Assembly: GCA_017456145.1 (NCBI GenBank)
Contig: JAFTJZ010000031.1
Span: 1-40,875, forward strand
Direction: 5' to 3'
DNA from: Clostridia bacterium
GTDB lineage: Bacteria > Bacillota > Clostridia > Oscillospirales > CAG-272
DNA length: 40,875 bases
The number at the start of each line of letters is the position of its first letter. Within the stretch, counting starts at the first letter, position 1. The notes below the pieces were generated by a model. That model was not told the DNA's origin. It saw only the letters and a list, made by a program, of their open reading frames with translations, and made no database searches. A program made the translations under genes and the position numbers. Shown here one piece after another: positions 7,743-15,685 of this stretch.

Positions 7743-7771
7743 ATTTTAACACAGAATACGGACATAGTCAA
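7743..7771 (-). promoter_or_regulatory. Sigma-A promoter of the murQ operon
   Basis: Read on the minus strand: -35 TTGACT (7771-7766), 17-bp spacer, -10 TAAAAT (7748-7743), about 41 bp upstream of the murQ ATG. A nested inverted repeat lies just upstream of the -35 box. Confidence 0.8.
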
Positions 7772-7790
7772 GTGCTATTTGTAATTTTTG

Positions 7791-7826
7791 GGGTGCCGTC
7801 GGTACATATTTCGTACAAGAGCACCC
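7791..7826. promoter_or_regulatory. Nested inverted repeat upstream of the murQ promoter, possible operator
   Basis: GGGTGC (7791-7796) pairs with GCACCC (7821-7826), and GTAC (7802-7805) is mirrored at 7813-7816 around an AT-rich centre. No T-run follows on either side, so it is not an obvious terminator. It sits between the two divergent promoters, 20 bp from the murQ -35 box. An activator or repressor site is an inference. Confidence 0.45.
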
Positions 7827-7884
7827 GTTTCACGGTCGATGGGACAATGACGGTTTTGTTTTGAAAAAGAAATGATGTTTACTC

Positions 7885-7913
7885 TTGACAACACCGAAAA
7901 AATCGTATATAAT
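7885..7913 (+). promoter_or_regulatory. Consensus sigma-A promoter of the 7954 operon
   Basis: Perfect TTGACA (7885-7890), 17-bp spacer, perfect TATAAT (7908-7913), about 40 bp before the GTG at 7954. It should be one of the strongest promoters in the window, diverging from the murQ promoter. Confidence 0.9.
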
Positions 7914-7953
7914 ATAGTATGTAAAACTGTAACCGTCAGAGAGGTACACGACC

Positions 7954-9132
7954 GTGGATACTACGAGTAAGTCGAACAAAAAATATCTGGGGCTGTTTCT
8001 TGACACGCCGCGCAAGCAGCTGTTTGAGCACTGCTGTGAGATCTTTCCCGAGATCGTCGAGAATCTGGACGAGCTGGAGCGCCGCGAGATCGAGGGCGCC
8101 GTAGAGCTTGCCATGAAAAAAAGCGGTGCCGACGCGGAGAATTATAACGACATCAAGATCCGGACAAGCTTTGGCGAGATGCTGCTGGCGACCGTGGAGA
8201 GCATGGTCTACCGCGAGCGGGAGCTGAAATCCAGCATCCCCGAGCAATCGCTGATCACCAACTCCAACGTGGCAAACGCCATTCCCGGCCTGCGTACCGA
8301 CACCGAAAATCTGGTGCCCGTCGTACACAAGGGGCGGCTGGTCGCCGAGACCAAGATCACCATCAATATTCTCAACGACAAGAACGTCCGTATGTCCGAG
8401 AGCATCACCGAGTACGATAAAATGGCGCACGATGCCATTTGTACGCTCTGGGCGTCGGGCAACAAGACCATGACCGCGGATATGATCTACCGCGCCATGA
8501 ACGGCTTTGTCGAGACCGAGAAGGTCAGCCCCAAGGCCATTCGCTCCATTGAGACCGCTCTGCGCAAAATGGAGCGCACCACCATCGACATCGACCGCAC
8601 CGAGCAGTTCCGCGCAGCCGGGATCATTGCCACGCAGGACTCACAGGCGGTCATCTCGGAGAAAATGATCAATCTGCGCGTCATCCGCGTCCGCACGGGC
8701 GGTGTGGTCAAGACGGCGTACCGTATTTTGAATATTCCCATCGTCTATTCCTATTCGCTCTTGGAGGATCAGGTGCTCTCGGTTCCGCGTGAGCTGCTCA
8801 ACACCAAGGACGTGCTGCGCTCCAGCGAGTCGATCATGATGATCCGCTATAATCTGCTCCGTTGGATCGAGACCATGAAGCGTTTCCCCGAGGAGTCGGA
8901 CAATATCATTCGCTACGAGTCGCTCTATAACCTTTTGGGCAACCCGCCCGAGCGGCAGGCCAAGGCAGCCATTCGCTCCAACACGGTCAAGCTGCTGGAT
9001 AACTATGTCAAGATGAATTACATCGCAGGCTACAGCCAGTTCAAGCACGGTGCCGTCATTGTCGGTGTCAAGATCCAACTCAACCCCGGCGACCGCGCGA
9101 CCATTCCCGCCGATGCGGAAGAGGAGGTCTGA
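7954..9132 (+). CDS. Unrecognised 392-residue protein, possibly winged-helix DNA-binding
   Basis: I cannot place this protein in a family with confidence. It starts with GTG behind GAGAGG and is driven by a consensus promoter. No signal peptide or membrane helix is visible and charged residues dominate. A central stretch (about 150-172, MSESITEYDKMAHDAICTLW followed by a TADMIYRAMNG block) and a second helical stretch near 285-345 resemble the winged-helix segments of plasmid or phage replication initiators (RepA/TrfA-like), which suggests DNA binding, but no mobile-element genes surround it. Its stop is 3 bp before the cysteine desulfidase gene, so it is the first gene of that operon. It could be a regulator of it, or a domesticated initiator. 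Confidence 0.7.
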   Translation: MDTTSKSNKKYLGLFLDTPRKQLFEHCCEIFPEIVENLDELERREIEGAVELAMKKSGADAENYNDIKIRTSFGEMLLATVESMVYRERELKSSIPEQSLITNSNVANAIPGLRTDTENLVPVVHKGRLVAETKITINILNDKNVRMSESITEYDKMAHDAICTLWASGNKTMTADMIYRAMNGFVETEKVSPKAIRSIETALRKMERTTIDIDRTEQFRAAGIIATQDSQAVISEKMINLRVIRVRTGGVVKTAYRILNIPIVYSYSLLEDQVLSVPRELLNTKDVLRSSESIMMIRYNLLRWIETMKRFPEESDNIIRYESLYNLLGNPPERQAKAAIRSNTVKLLDNYVKMNYIAGYSQFKHGAVIVGVKIQLNPGDRATIPADAEEEV

Positions 9133-9135
9133 GCC

Positions 9136-10458
9136 GTGGCAGCCGTAACCGCAAAGCAGGCGCTCCCCGCCGCGTGGCAAGACGCTTACCGCGCCATTCT
9201 TGAGGAGGAATTGGTGCCTGCCATGGGCTGCACCGAGCCGATCGCACTGGCATACGGTGCGGCGATTTTGCGCGAGGCGCTCGGTGCGCAGCCGGAGGTG
9301 CTTGACGCCCGCGTGAGTGGAAATATCATTAAAAATGTCAAAAGCGTCGTCGTTCCCATGACGGGAGGGCTGCGCGGAATCGAGGTTGCTCTGTGCGCGG
9401 GTCTGCTCTCGGGGCAACCTTCGCTGCGTCTTGAGGTCCTGCGTACGCTTGGCGGGGACGCAAGGGATCGGATCGCCGCGCTGCAATCCCGCTGCCGCAT
9501 TACGCTCGCGGAGCTGGACACCCCCCACGCCTTTGATTTCGCTCTTGACGGGCAGTGCGGCACACACCGCTGCCACGTTCGCATCACCGACTTTCATACC
9601 AACGTCGTTTCGGTCGTTTTGGATGGTGAGGAGCTTGCTGCCCGCTACGCTTGCAACGGCTGTACCGACGCGGCAAGGGAGGAGCGGGCGGCAGATCGCG
9701 GACTTTTGACGGTCGAGAATATCGTGACCTATGCCGAGGAATGTGACCTCGCGCCACTGCGTCCCGTGCTGCGTCGGCAGATCGAGATGAATACCGCCAT
9801 TGCCCGGGAGGGCTTGCGCGGAGAATATGGCGCCGCCATCGGCAAGCTGCTTTATCGCGACGGGCAGGCCTCGCTCAAGGATCGCGCCCGTGCGTATGCG
9901 ACGGCGGGCTCGGACGCGCGGATGTCCGGCTGTGAGCTGCCCGTCTGCATCCTCTCGGGGAGCGGAAATCAGGGCATGACCGCCTCGCTGCCCGTCATCG
10001 TCTATGCGCGTGAGCTGGGCGTGGATGAGGACACGTTGCTGCGGGCGCTGATCGTTTCCGATCTGATCACCGTCCACCAGAAGACGGGTATCGGCACGCT
10101 CTCCGCTTACTGCGGTGCCATCAGCGCGGGCTGCGGCTGCGGCGCGGGGATTTGTTATCTTTACGGTGGCCGTTTTTATGAGATCGCGCATACGGTTGTC
10201 AATGCGGTCGCCATTCTCTCGGGCACCATCTGCGACGGGGCCAAGCCGTCCTGTGCGGCCAAGATCGCCATGGCGGTCGAGGCGGGGATCATGGGCTTTG
10301 AAATGATTCGCACGGGTCGCCAGTTTTTCGGTGGCGACGGCATCGTGCAAAAGGGAATTGAAAATACCATCCGCAACGTCGGACGGCTGGCGCGCGACGG
10401 GATGAGTGAGACCGATCGCCAGATTATTCGCATGATGCTCGGGGAGGAGGACGTATGA
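9136..10458 (+). CDS. cyuA: L-cysteine desulfidase family protein (CyuA/UPF0597)
   Basis: 440 residues. The family includes the archaeal Fe-S enzyme that converts L-cysteine to pyruvate, ammonia and sulfide, and E. coli CyuA (YhaM). It shows VPAMGCTEPIALAYG (27-41, Cys32), SGNQGMT (276-282), the cysteine-rich block CGAISAGCGCGAG (Cys326, 333, 335) and the segment with Cys366 and Cys373. These supply the three cysteines needed for a 4Fe-4S cluster that binds substrate, as in the serine dehydratase alpha-chain superfamily. The start is GTG with GAGGAGG upstream, 3 bp after the preceding gene; the following gene overlaps by 4 bp (ATGA). A role in cysteine catabolism or detoxification is likely. 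Relatives may use other substrates. Confidence 0.9.
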   Translation: MAAVTAKQALPAAWQDAYRAILEEELVPAMGCTEPIALAYGAAILREALGAQPEVLDARVSGNIIKNVKSVVVPMTGGLRGIEVALCAGLLSGQPSLRLEVLRTLGGDARDRIAALQSRCRITLAELDTPHAFDFALDGQCGTHRCHVRITDFHTNVVSVVLDGEELAARYACNGCTDAAREERAADRGLLTVENIVTYAEECDLAPLRPVLRRQIEMNTAIAREGLRGEYGAAIGKLLYRDGQASLKDRARAYATAGSDARMSGCELPVCILSGSGNQGMTASLPVIVYARELGVDEDTLLRALIVSDLITVHQKTGIGTLSAYCGAISAGCGCGAGICYLYGGRFYEIAHTVVNAVAILSGTICDGAKPSCAAKIAMAVEAGIMGFEMIRTGRQFFGGDGIVQKGIENTIRNVGRLARDGMSETDRQIIRMMLGEEDV

Positions 10459-11030
10459 GTCGCTGCAGATCTGAAAAAAATCGGAAAGGCAACGGGCGCG
10501 GTGCGCAGAGAACCGTGCCTTGCTCTGTGCGGTGGCTGCGCACTCATCTGACCGTGTGCATCTGTATGCTGCTGACGCTTGGAATTGTGACGTTTATCTT
10601 TGCCAACTCCTTGGAGAACGGGGAAGAGTCGATGAAGACCAGCGGCGTTGTGGTTGAGACGGTCAAGCCCATCGTTGACCCTGAGGACCGCATCGATGAC
10701 GAGACCTTTTCCTTTTCTGTCCGCAAGCTTGCCCATTTTATCGAGTTCTTCTGGCTCGGGATGGCGCTGTGCGGCGTGCTCATTGGCGCCTCCCGAAAAA
10801 GCGAGGGCGTCGCCCCGCTGCTTTCCCATCCGCCGGTGTGCGGTGCGCTGCTCTTTTCCTTGCTGACGGCGGTGACGGATGAATATATTCAAAGCTTTAC
10901 CGGGCGCACCTCGTCGGTGAGCGACGTGCTGCTGGATTTTTCCGGTGCGCTTTGCGGCTTGGGCTTGACGGCCTTGACCGTGTATCTGGTTCGTCGCATA
11001 TGCGCGCTGAGAGCGCAGCGCCGCGGGTGA
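10455..11030 (+). CDS. VanZ-family integral membrane protein
   Basis: 191 residues with a basic N-terminus, a first helix at about 31-51, an extracytoplasmic loop (52-88) and three more helices (about 92-110, 127-142, 158-180). The VanZ signatures are present: SVRKLAHFIEFFWLGMAL (88-105) and DEYIQSFTGRTSSVSDVLLD (142-161). VanZ of the vanA cluster gives low-level teicoplanin resistance, but most chromosomal VanZ-like proteins have no known function. The start codon overlaps the preceding stop (ATGA), so translation is coupled to the desulfidase gene. Nothing in the context points to glycopeptide resistance. Confidence 0.9.
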   Translation: MSRCRSEKNRKGNGRGAQRTVPCSVRWLRTHLTVCICMLLTLGIVTFIFANSLENGEESMKTSGVVVETVKPIVDPEDRIDDETFSFSVRKLAHFIEFFWLGMALCGVLIGASRKSEGVAPLLSHPPVCGALLFSLLTAVTDEYIQSFTGRTSSVSDVLLDFSGALCGLGLTALTVYLVRRICALRAQRRG

Positions 11031-11142
11031 TGCCTCGTCAACTCTAAAAAAATTACCATCGCCTCGCAGGCGTATGCACTCTTCACGGACGGACACACTA
11101 TGCATATGCAAGCGCAAAATGTTAACAAGGGGCGGATGGAAT

Positions 11143-11532
11143 ATGATAAGACCCGTAAAATACGCCGTGTTTTTTATCATCGGCGGCCTGGGGTATGCAT
11201 TGCTGGAGCTAAGTTGGCGGGGACGGACACACTGGACGATGGTGCTGGCGGGAGGCATCTGCTTTGTCATCTTTTCGCTGATCAGCGAACGCTTTTCGAG
11301 GCGGGGGCTGCTGTTCAAATCCTTGCTTTGTGCCGTCAGCATCACTGCGGTGGAGTTTATCTTCGGCTTGATCTGCAACGTACAGCTGCATATGAACGTC
11401 TGGGATTACAGTGAGGTGCCATATAATCTCATGGGACAGATCTGCCCGCCGTTTTTTGCACTTTGGTGGCTGCTGGGGCTGCTCTTTTTACCCCTGGCAG
11501 ATATGCTCAATCGCAAAATGAAGAAAACGTGA
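11143..11532 (+). CDS. Small four-helix membrane protein, CmpB-like (PF06541-type)
   Basis: 129 residues. The start at 11143 follows AAGGGG; an upstream in-frame ATG at 11074 has no binding site. Hydrophobic segments at about 8-22, 30-46, 54-73 and 99-120. The block YNLMGQICPPFFALWW (near 96-111) is characteristic of the putative ABC-transporter permease family PF06541 (CmpB). No ABC ATPase lies nearby and the protein is short compared with multidomain members. It follows the VanZ-family gene after 112 bp and is closed by a terminator at 11562. The function is unknown. Confidence 0.82.
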   Translation: MIRPVKYAVFFIIGGLGYALLELSWRGRTHWTMVLAGGICFVIFSLISERFSRRGLLFKSLLCAVSITAVEFIFGLICNVQLHMNVWDYSEVPYNLMGQICPPFFALWWLLGLLFLPLADMLNRKMKKT

Positions 11533-11561
11533 GTGCCGTGTGTCGTGCCCGACGATCACAG

Positions 11562-11615
11562 ACCTCTCGGGTGGTGCGCCGCCGCGCCCGCCGCGAGAGG
11601 TTTTGTTCTTTTTTT
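11562..11615 (+). terminator. Rho-independent terminator of the 7954-11532 operon
   Basis: ACCTCTCG (11562-11569) pairs with CGAGAGGT (11594-11601) around a GC-rich loop that can fold further, and TTTTGTTCTTTTTTT follows. It lies 29 bp after the CmpB-like stop codon. Confidence 0.88.
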
Positions 11616-11703
11616 GAAAAATTTTTTTGCATTGCTGTGACCTGCGGTGGTGCAATGTTGTGTATATAGGTGAAGGCCCTTCAAATTCCTACGAAAGGAA
11701 CGT

Positions 11704-12285
11704 ATGACCATGATCAATGATCTGCCAAAGGATCAGGAAATCGTCGCCCTGTATTTTGCGCGCGCCGAGGCGGCGATCGAGCATACCCAGAAAAAATTCG
11801 GCAGCTATTGCCTGAGCATCGCCCGACGGATCCTGGGCAATGAGCAGGATGCCGAGGAATGTGTCAATGATACGTATCTGCGGGCGTGGGAGAGCATCCC
11901 GCCCCATCGCCCCGAAAATCTTGCGGCATACCTTGGAAAGCTGACCCGCTCCATTGCCATCAACCGTGATCGCGAGCGGCAGCGACTCAAGCGGGGCGGC
12001 GGCAGGACAGAGGAGGCGCTGGAGGAGCTGGCCGCGTGCATCCCCGACCCCGGGGAGAACGCCGAGACGTGGACAAAGGCCATTGTCCTGCAGGACGCCA
12101 TGCAAGCCTTTCTTGCCACGCTCCCCGCACACACCGTGCGCATCTTCTTGCAGCGATATTTCTATCTGTGCTCTATCGGCGAGATCGCCCGTGAGATGGG
12201 CATCGGAGAGAGCCGTGTCAAAATGACGCTGCTGCGTACAAGAGAAAAGCTGCGCGCTTATCTGGAACAACAACATATCCTGTAG
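11704..12285 (+). CDS. Sigma-70 family (ECF-type) RNA polymerase sigma factor
   Basis: 193 residues. Region 2 spans about 33-95 with the core-binding helix DAEECVNDTYLRAW (49-62), and region 4 spans about 130-185 with an HTH at 158-178 (IGEIAREMGIGESRVKMTLL). Region 3 and region 1.1 are absent, as in ECF factors. ATG at 11704 is given; the ATG at 11710 is better spaced from AAAGGAA (11694-11700) and could be the true start. The next gene, 15 bp downstream, encodes a single-pass membrane protein, which fits a sigma/anti-sigma pair. A close relative with the same motif string lies at 20818-21396. The signal sensed is unknown. Confidence 0.92.
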   Translation: MTMINDLPKDQEIVALYFARAEAAIEHTQKKFGSYCLSIARRILGNEQDAEECVNDTYLRAWESIPPHRPENLAAYLGKLTRSIAINRDRERQRLKRGGGRTEEALEELAACIPDPGENAETWTKAIVLQDAMQAFLATLPAHTVRIFLQRYFYLCSIGEIAREMGIGESRVKMTLLRTREKLRAYLEQQHIL

Positions 12286-12300
12286 AGAAGGAGAATCACC

Positions 12301-13365
12301 ATGAACCAATCCAACACGAAAAAAACCGAGCAGCTGCTTGATACCATCGGGCAGCTCCCCGACGAGATGATCCTGGATGCCGCCCCCAAGGGCAAAGTGC
12401 TCCGCACCCGTCGCACCCGCCGTCTCAGCGTTGCCGCCGCGTGTCTGGTCTGCGCTGTCGCGGTCGGCGTGGGCGGCTGGGCATCGGGTCTGTTTGACGG
12501 AAATTCCGAGATCGACCGCCGCCACAGCGAGTACGGGAACGGCGAGGAGATCATGAGCCCCGAGGGAGAGACCGCGATCATCCGCCCGTGGGAGGAATTG
12601 CCCATCGCCGAGCAGTACACAGAGCTGACCTACGACGGTCGCAGCTACAGCTCCCAGTGGTGTTCGACCGAGCCTGAGCTGCTGGGCGCGTCGCTGGGCG
12701 AGATCACCGTCCGCGGCTACGATGAGATCAAGGATGAGATGCACCGGACCACTGCCACTCTCTACCGCATGACGGGCGTGACCGAGGAATTTGCCTTGGC
12801 CGTGATGTTTCCGCCAAGCGAGGCGTATGATGCGCTGCCCATCGTTTTTATCGATTCCTCATGGCGCCCCGAGACGCTGGGTGCGCTGATCGACGGGCTT
12901 GCGCTGGAGTCGCTGATGAGCTTTGGCACCGTCTACAGCGGGGATAACCGTCTGATGTACGAGGACGTTCCCGACCGGGTCATCTGGGAGCTGATGCTCT
13001 CCGAGCGCGACGCGGTCAACGTCTACGACGAGAGCAAGCTTTCACAACAGCCGTACGGCAAGCGGCTGATGGGCGTGAGCGTGTATATCAGTGCGCTGGG
13101 CTACCGCAATATCAGCCTTGCGGTCACCGATGCCGGTTACCTGACGACCAATATCGGCTCCACGGGCAAGGCATTCTTCATCGGTGTGGAGCGCACCGAA
13201 GAAATCGCCGCTTATATTGCGGAGCATTATGAAGGCAAGGCATACGTCATCCAAAGCAATACCGTAAATTACAACACCGTCACCGAGCCTGAGGACGCGA
13301 CCGAGACGCCCGCCGTCAGTTTCGAGGGGGAGAGCACCGCTTCGTACGATCCGAACAAAAAGTAA
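12301..13365 (+). CDS. Single-pass membrane protein, putative anti-sigma factor
   Basis: 354 residues. Residues 1-41 are cytoplasmic and end in a run of arginines (RTRRTRR); one membrane helix spans 42-61; about 290 residues lie outside the membrane and are acidic, without cysteine pairs or a recognised enzyme motif. The topology and the position 15 bp after a sigma factor gene (AAGGAG at the start) match the membrane partners of this sigma family in Clostridia. The N-terminal part contains a short QLLDTIGQLPDEMILDA helix that could bind the sigma factor. The anti-sigma role is inferred from context, not from a recognised domain. Confidence 0.78.
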   Translation: MNQSNTKKTEQLLDTIGQLPDEMILDAAPKGKVLRTRRTRRLSVAAACLVCAVAVGVGGWASGLFDGNSEIDRRHSEYGNGEEIMSPEGETAIIRPWEELPIAEQYTELTYDGRSYSSQWCSTEPELLGASLGEITVRGYDEIKDEMHRTTATLYRMTGVTEEFALAVMFPPSEAYDALPIVFIDSSWRPETLGALIDGLALESLMSFGTVYSGDNRLMYEDVPDRVIWELMLSERDAVNVYDESKLSQQPYGKRLMGVSVYISALGYRNISLAVTDAGYLTTNIGSTGKAFFIGVERTEEIAAYIAEHYEGKAYVIQSNTVNYNTVTEPEDATETPAVSFEGESTASYDPNKK

Positions 13366-13374
13366 AAATAAAAT

Positions 13375-13406
13375 GACGGGGTGAGTAAAACTCGCCCCGT
13401 CGTTTT
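13375..13406 (+). terminator. Rho-independent terminator after the sigma/anti-sigma pair
   Basis: GACGGGGTGAG (13375-13385) and CTCGCCCCGTC (13391-13401) form an 11-bp stem with one G-T wobble and a 5-nt loop, followed by GTTTT. It lies 9 bp after the stop codon. Confidence 0.88.
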
Positions 13407-13458
13407 GCCTTGCGGCAAAAAGCGCAAATTCCGCGCAGCCAAAAAGCCTACCGTCGGC
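13375..13458 (+). repeat. Terminator-associated repeat, copy B2
   Basis: The terminator hairpin is followed by GCGGCAAAAAGCGCAAATTCCGCGC and ends in AAAGCCTACCGTCGGC (13443-13458), identical to the end of copy B1. It is shorter than B1 because the middle blocks are missing. The remainder up to the promoter at 13584 shows nothing else of note. Confidence 0.7.
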
Positions 13459-13583
13459 GTCTTGGCATAGGGTTATATCTGTCATCTCGCCGCCGCAAAC
13501 GTGCCAATGCCGATAAGCATTGGGGCTCGGTCGGGACAAGGTACGGAGGATAAAGGCAACTTTTCCCATCAACATAGAATTGA

Positions 13584-13612
13584 TTGACATTTTTACTTCA
13601 GAATGGTATAAT
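13584..13612 (+). promoter_or_regulatory. Consensus sigma-A promoter of the AraC/GyrI operon
   Basis: TTGACA (13584-13589), 17-bp spacer, TATAAT (13607-13612), about 41 bp before the ATG at 13654. Confidence 0.9.
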
Positions 13613-13653
13613 ATATGAAATAACGCGCGTCATTGGCGCAAGGAGGGATATAC

Positions 13654-14985
13654 ATGGACGAGCAGACCGCGCAGCTTTGCATGAATATGGCGATCCGATA
13701 CATAGAAAACAACATCGGCACGGCGGTGGATGCGGATGCGCTGGCAAGGCTGGTGTATCGCTCCCGTATGCAGCTTTATCGGGATTTTTATTCCGTCACG
13801 GGACATACCGTCAAGGGATATATTTCCAAGCGGCGGCTGTCGGTCGCGCTGGCACATATCAAGGCGTCGGTGCTGCCGCTTGCCGACGTTGCTTATCTGA
13901 GCGGGTATTCCTCGCAGCAATCTCTTTGCCGCGCCGTCAAGCAGGAGCTCGGTATGACCCCGCTGGAATACCGCGGCAGCAATACTTACTTCGATTTTCC
14001 CCCATATGAGGGATATCCCCTGTATTCGGTGACCGTATCTGAGGAAAGCGTTCCGGGAACTCTTTGCCTGCGCTTTTACCACCCAAGCCTTCGCGGTCTT
14101 GAGGATCGAGCCACAGACAGATTGATTCGTGCCATACCGCAATACAAAGGACGCGTGTTCGGCAGAAACGGGGAGCAGCGCGGGCACCGTTTTTGCTACG
14201 AATTGTATCTTACCGATCAAGAGGTGGACTGCGAGAGCCTTGAACGCTATGGCTTTGAGATCGCGGACGCGTGCGCGCCGCAAAGGGGGCTTTTTGCCAC
14301 CCTGACCGTGGCGAATGAGGAAGAAAAGATCGGGGATGCATGGGATTATTTGTATAAAACATGGCTCGGCAGCAGTATGTTTGAGCACACGGACGCCCCG
14401 TATTTTGAAGAATATCTGTACCAGAACGTCGGCACTGCGTGTCGTCCCGCCAAGCTGCGACTGTATTTGCCGATCCGAAAGCGGGGGGAGAATATGCAGA
14501 TCACGCTGCTGGAGACATCCGATCTGCATTTTCTGACGGCGCGCGCCACGGGAATGAATGCCGAGCGGGATGCCTCTCGACGCGTCATCAATTATGTCAG
14601 TACACATCATCCGTATTCCGCGCATATGATGCGTGAATTTTTCGTTAAAAAGCAAAGCGACACCGATTATATCTGCGGCGTGCGCATCGGCGCGCCCTTG
14701 GCAAAAAAGGCGATCGCGGACGAGCAGATCGAGGAATATGCGACGGGCGGTGCGGCGTATCTCATGCTGGAGAGCAGCGTCATGGGCGACTACGAGCAGA
14801 TGGCCTCGATCCTGCTGCGCTTTGCAAGAGATAATCACTTTGAGCCCGACGCGGCGAGCGTTTTTGCGATATACGACGCGGCAAAAAGCTATGATAATCC
14901 GAAAATTCGTATGTACTGCGGCGTCAAGATGTTACAAAATGGTAATACGCCCGCGCGGGAGCATGGTATAATGAACCTACCTTGA
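13654..14985 (+). CDS. AraC-family regulator with two GyrI-like effector-binding domains
   Basis: 443 residues. The start is set by AGGAGG (13641-13646). Residues 8-107 are an AraC-type double HTH; the second HTH reads LADVAYLSGYSSQQSLCRAVKQELGMTPLEYR. Residues about 125-282 form a GyrI/Rob-like small-molecule-binding domain ending in LRLYLPIRKR. Residues about 286-440 look like a second, divergent domain of the same type. Typical Rob/SoxS-GyrI proteins have one such domain and are about 290 residues. It is probably a transcriptional regulator of a multidrug or small-ligand response. Two stand-alone GyrI-like genes follow within 17 and 12 bp, so the regulator and the extra binding domains are co-expressed from the promoter at 13584. 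Confidence 0.85.
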   Translation: MDEQTAQLCMNMAIRYIENNIGTAVDADALARLVYRSRMQLYRDFYSVTGHTVKGYISKRRLSVALAHIKASVLPLADVAYLSGYSSQQSLCRAVKQELGMTPLEYRGSNTYFDFPPYEGYPLYSVTVSEESVPGTLCLRFYHPSLRGLEDRATDRLIRAIPQYKGRVFGRNGEQRGHRFCYELYLTDQEVDCESLERYGFEIADACAPQRGLFATLTVANEEEKIGDAWDYLYKTWLGSSMFEHTDAPYFEEYLYQNVGTACRPAKLRLYLPIRKRGENMQITLLETSDLHFLTARATGMNAERDASRRVINYVSTHHPYSAHMMREFFVKKQSDTDYICGVRIGAPLAKKAIADEQIEEYATGGAAYLMLESSVMGDYEQMASILLRFARDNHFEPDAASVFAIYDAAKSYDNPKIRMYCGVKMLQNGNTPAREHGIMNLP

Positions 14986-15001
14986 AAAGGAGGAAATGAA
15001 A

Positions 15002-15673
15002 ATGAACAACGAAGTAAAAAAGCCAACAGAGCAGCCCCAAGGCTATGGGCCGAGTAAGCCGGAGATCATCGATATGGCCAAAAAATCAAAGATATTTGAC
15101 CTTCTTCCGAAAAGTAATTCTGCCATTCATTCATTACTTTCAAAACTTTACACGGAGGAATATCCGAAATTTCGTTTCATTGGAAAAGCATACGGTGACG
15201 AGGATAGAGTGAATGGTTCTTTCGGTGATAAATGGTCTGTTTTCTTTGATGAAGATCACGCAAGCACTATCAGCAAAAATATCGTATCTGAAATCACATG
15301 GGAAGACAGTGACAGTTATATCGGATTGATGCGCTGTCGTGATAGTGACCCCTTTATTTATGCGGTTGGTATGTTTGTCCCCGCAGATACGATTGTCCCT
15401 GAAGGATTTATTTATTATGATTTTCCCGTTTCTACGCTCGGCATCTGCCATTTGCATGGATTTGATGCAGAATTATATGGTCATGAGGCGGATGTGGCAC
15501 AACAATTGGAACTCGCGGGGTATCGGATTCAAGACGACAATGAGGGGGCATTCTGGTTTTTCGAACGATATGTTCTTTCAAGATATGCAACGCCGGACGA
15601 AGAAGGCCATCAAACGCTTGATATTGGATTTTTTGTAGAACCGAAGGATTCTGCTGATTCCGATAATCATTGA
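15002..15673 (+). CDS. Stand-alone GyrI-like small-molecule-binding protein, paralogue 1
   Basis: 223 residues from the ATG at 15002, chosen over 14996 because AAGGAGG is 8 nt away and because paralogue 3 begins with the same MNNEV. Residues about 10-27 carry a tag, EQPQGYGPSKPEIIDMA, shared with the next two copies. The body (about 45-215) has GyrI-like features: a GxxFGDKWSVFF segment, a VPADTIVPEGF strand and a C-terminal FFVEPK strand. No HTH is present, so it binds ligand or protein but not DNA directly. The DNA is visibly richer in A and T than the flanking genes, which may indicate transfer. The role is unknown; sequestering an effector of the upstream regulator is one possibility. Confidence 0.75.
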   Translation: MNNEVKKPTEQPQGYGPSKPEIIDMAKKSKIFDLLPKSNSAIHSLLSKLYTEEYPKFRFIGKAYGDEDRVNGSFGDKWSVFFDEDHASTISKNIVSEITWEDSDSYIGLMRCRDSDPFIYAVGMFVPADTIVPEGFIYYDFPVSTLGICHLHGFDAELYGHEADVAQQLELAGYRIQDDNEGAFWFFERYVLSRYATPDEEGHQTLDIGFFVEPKDSADSDNH

Positions 15674-15685
15674 TAGGAGATTGTA

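Noticed and set aside
7954-9132. Plasmid or integrated element marked by a RepA-like protein
   Set aside because: No iterons, partition, relaxase, integrase or attachment repeats are visible; surrounding genes are housekeeping or metabolic.
8641-10350. 569-codon minus-strand frame across the 7954 gene and cyuA
   Set aside because: It spans two well-supported plus-strand genes and has no motif or ribosome binding site.
10455-11030. Glycopeptide resistance from the VanZ-family gene
   Set aside because: No vanH, vanA, vanX or two-component genes are nearby, and chromosomal VanZ-like proteins are common without resistance.
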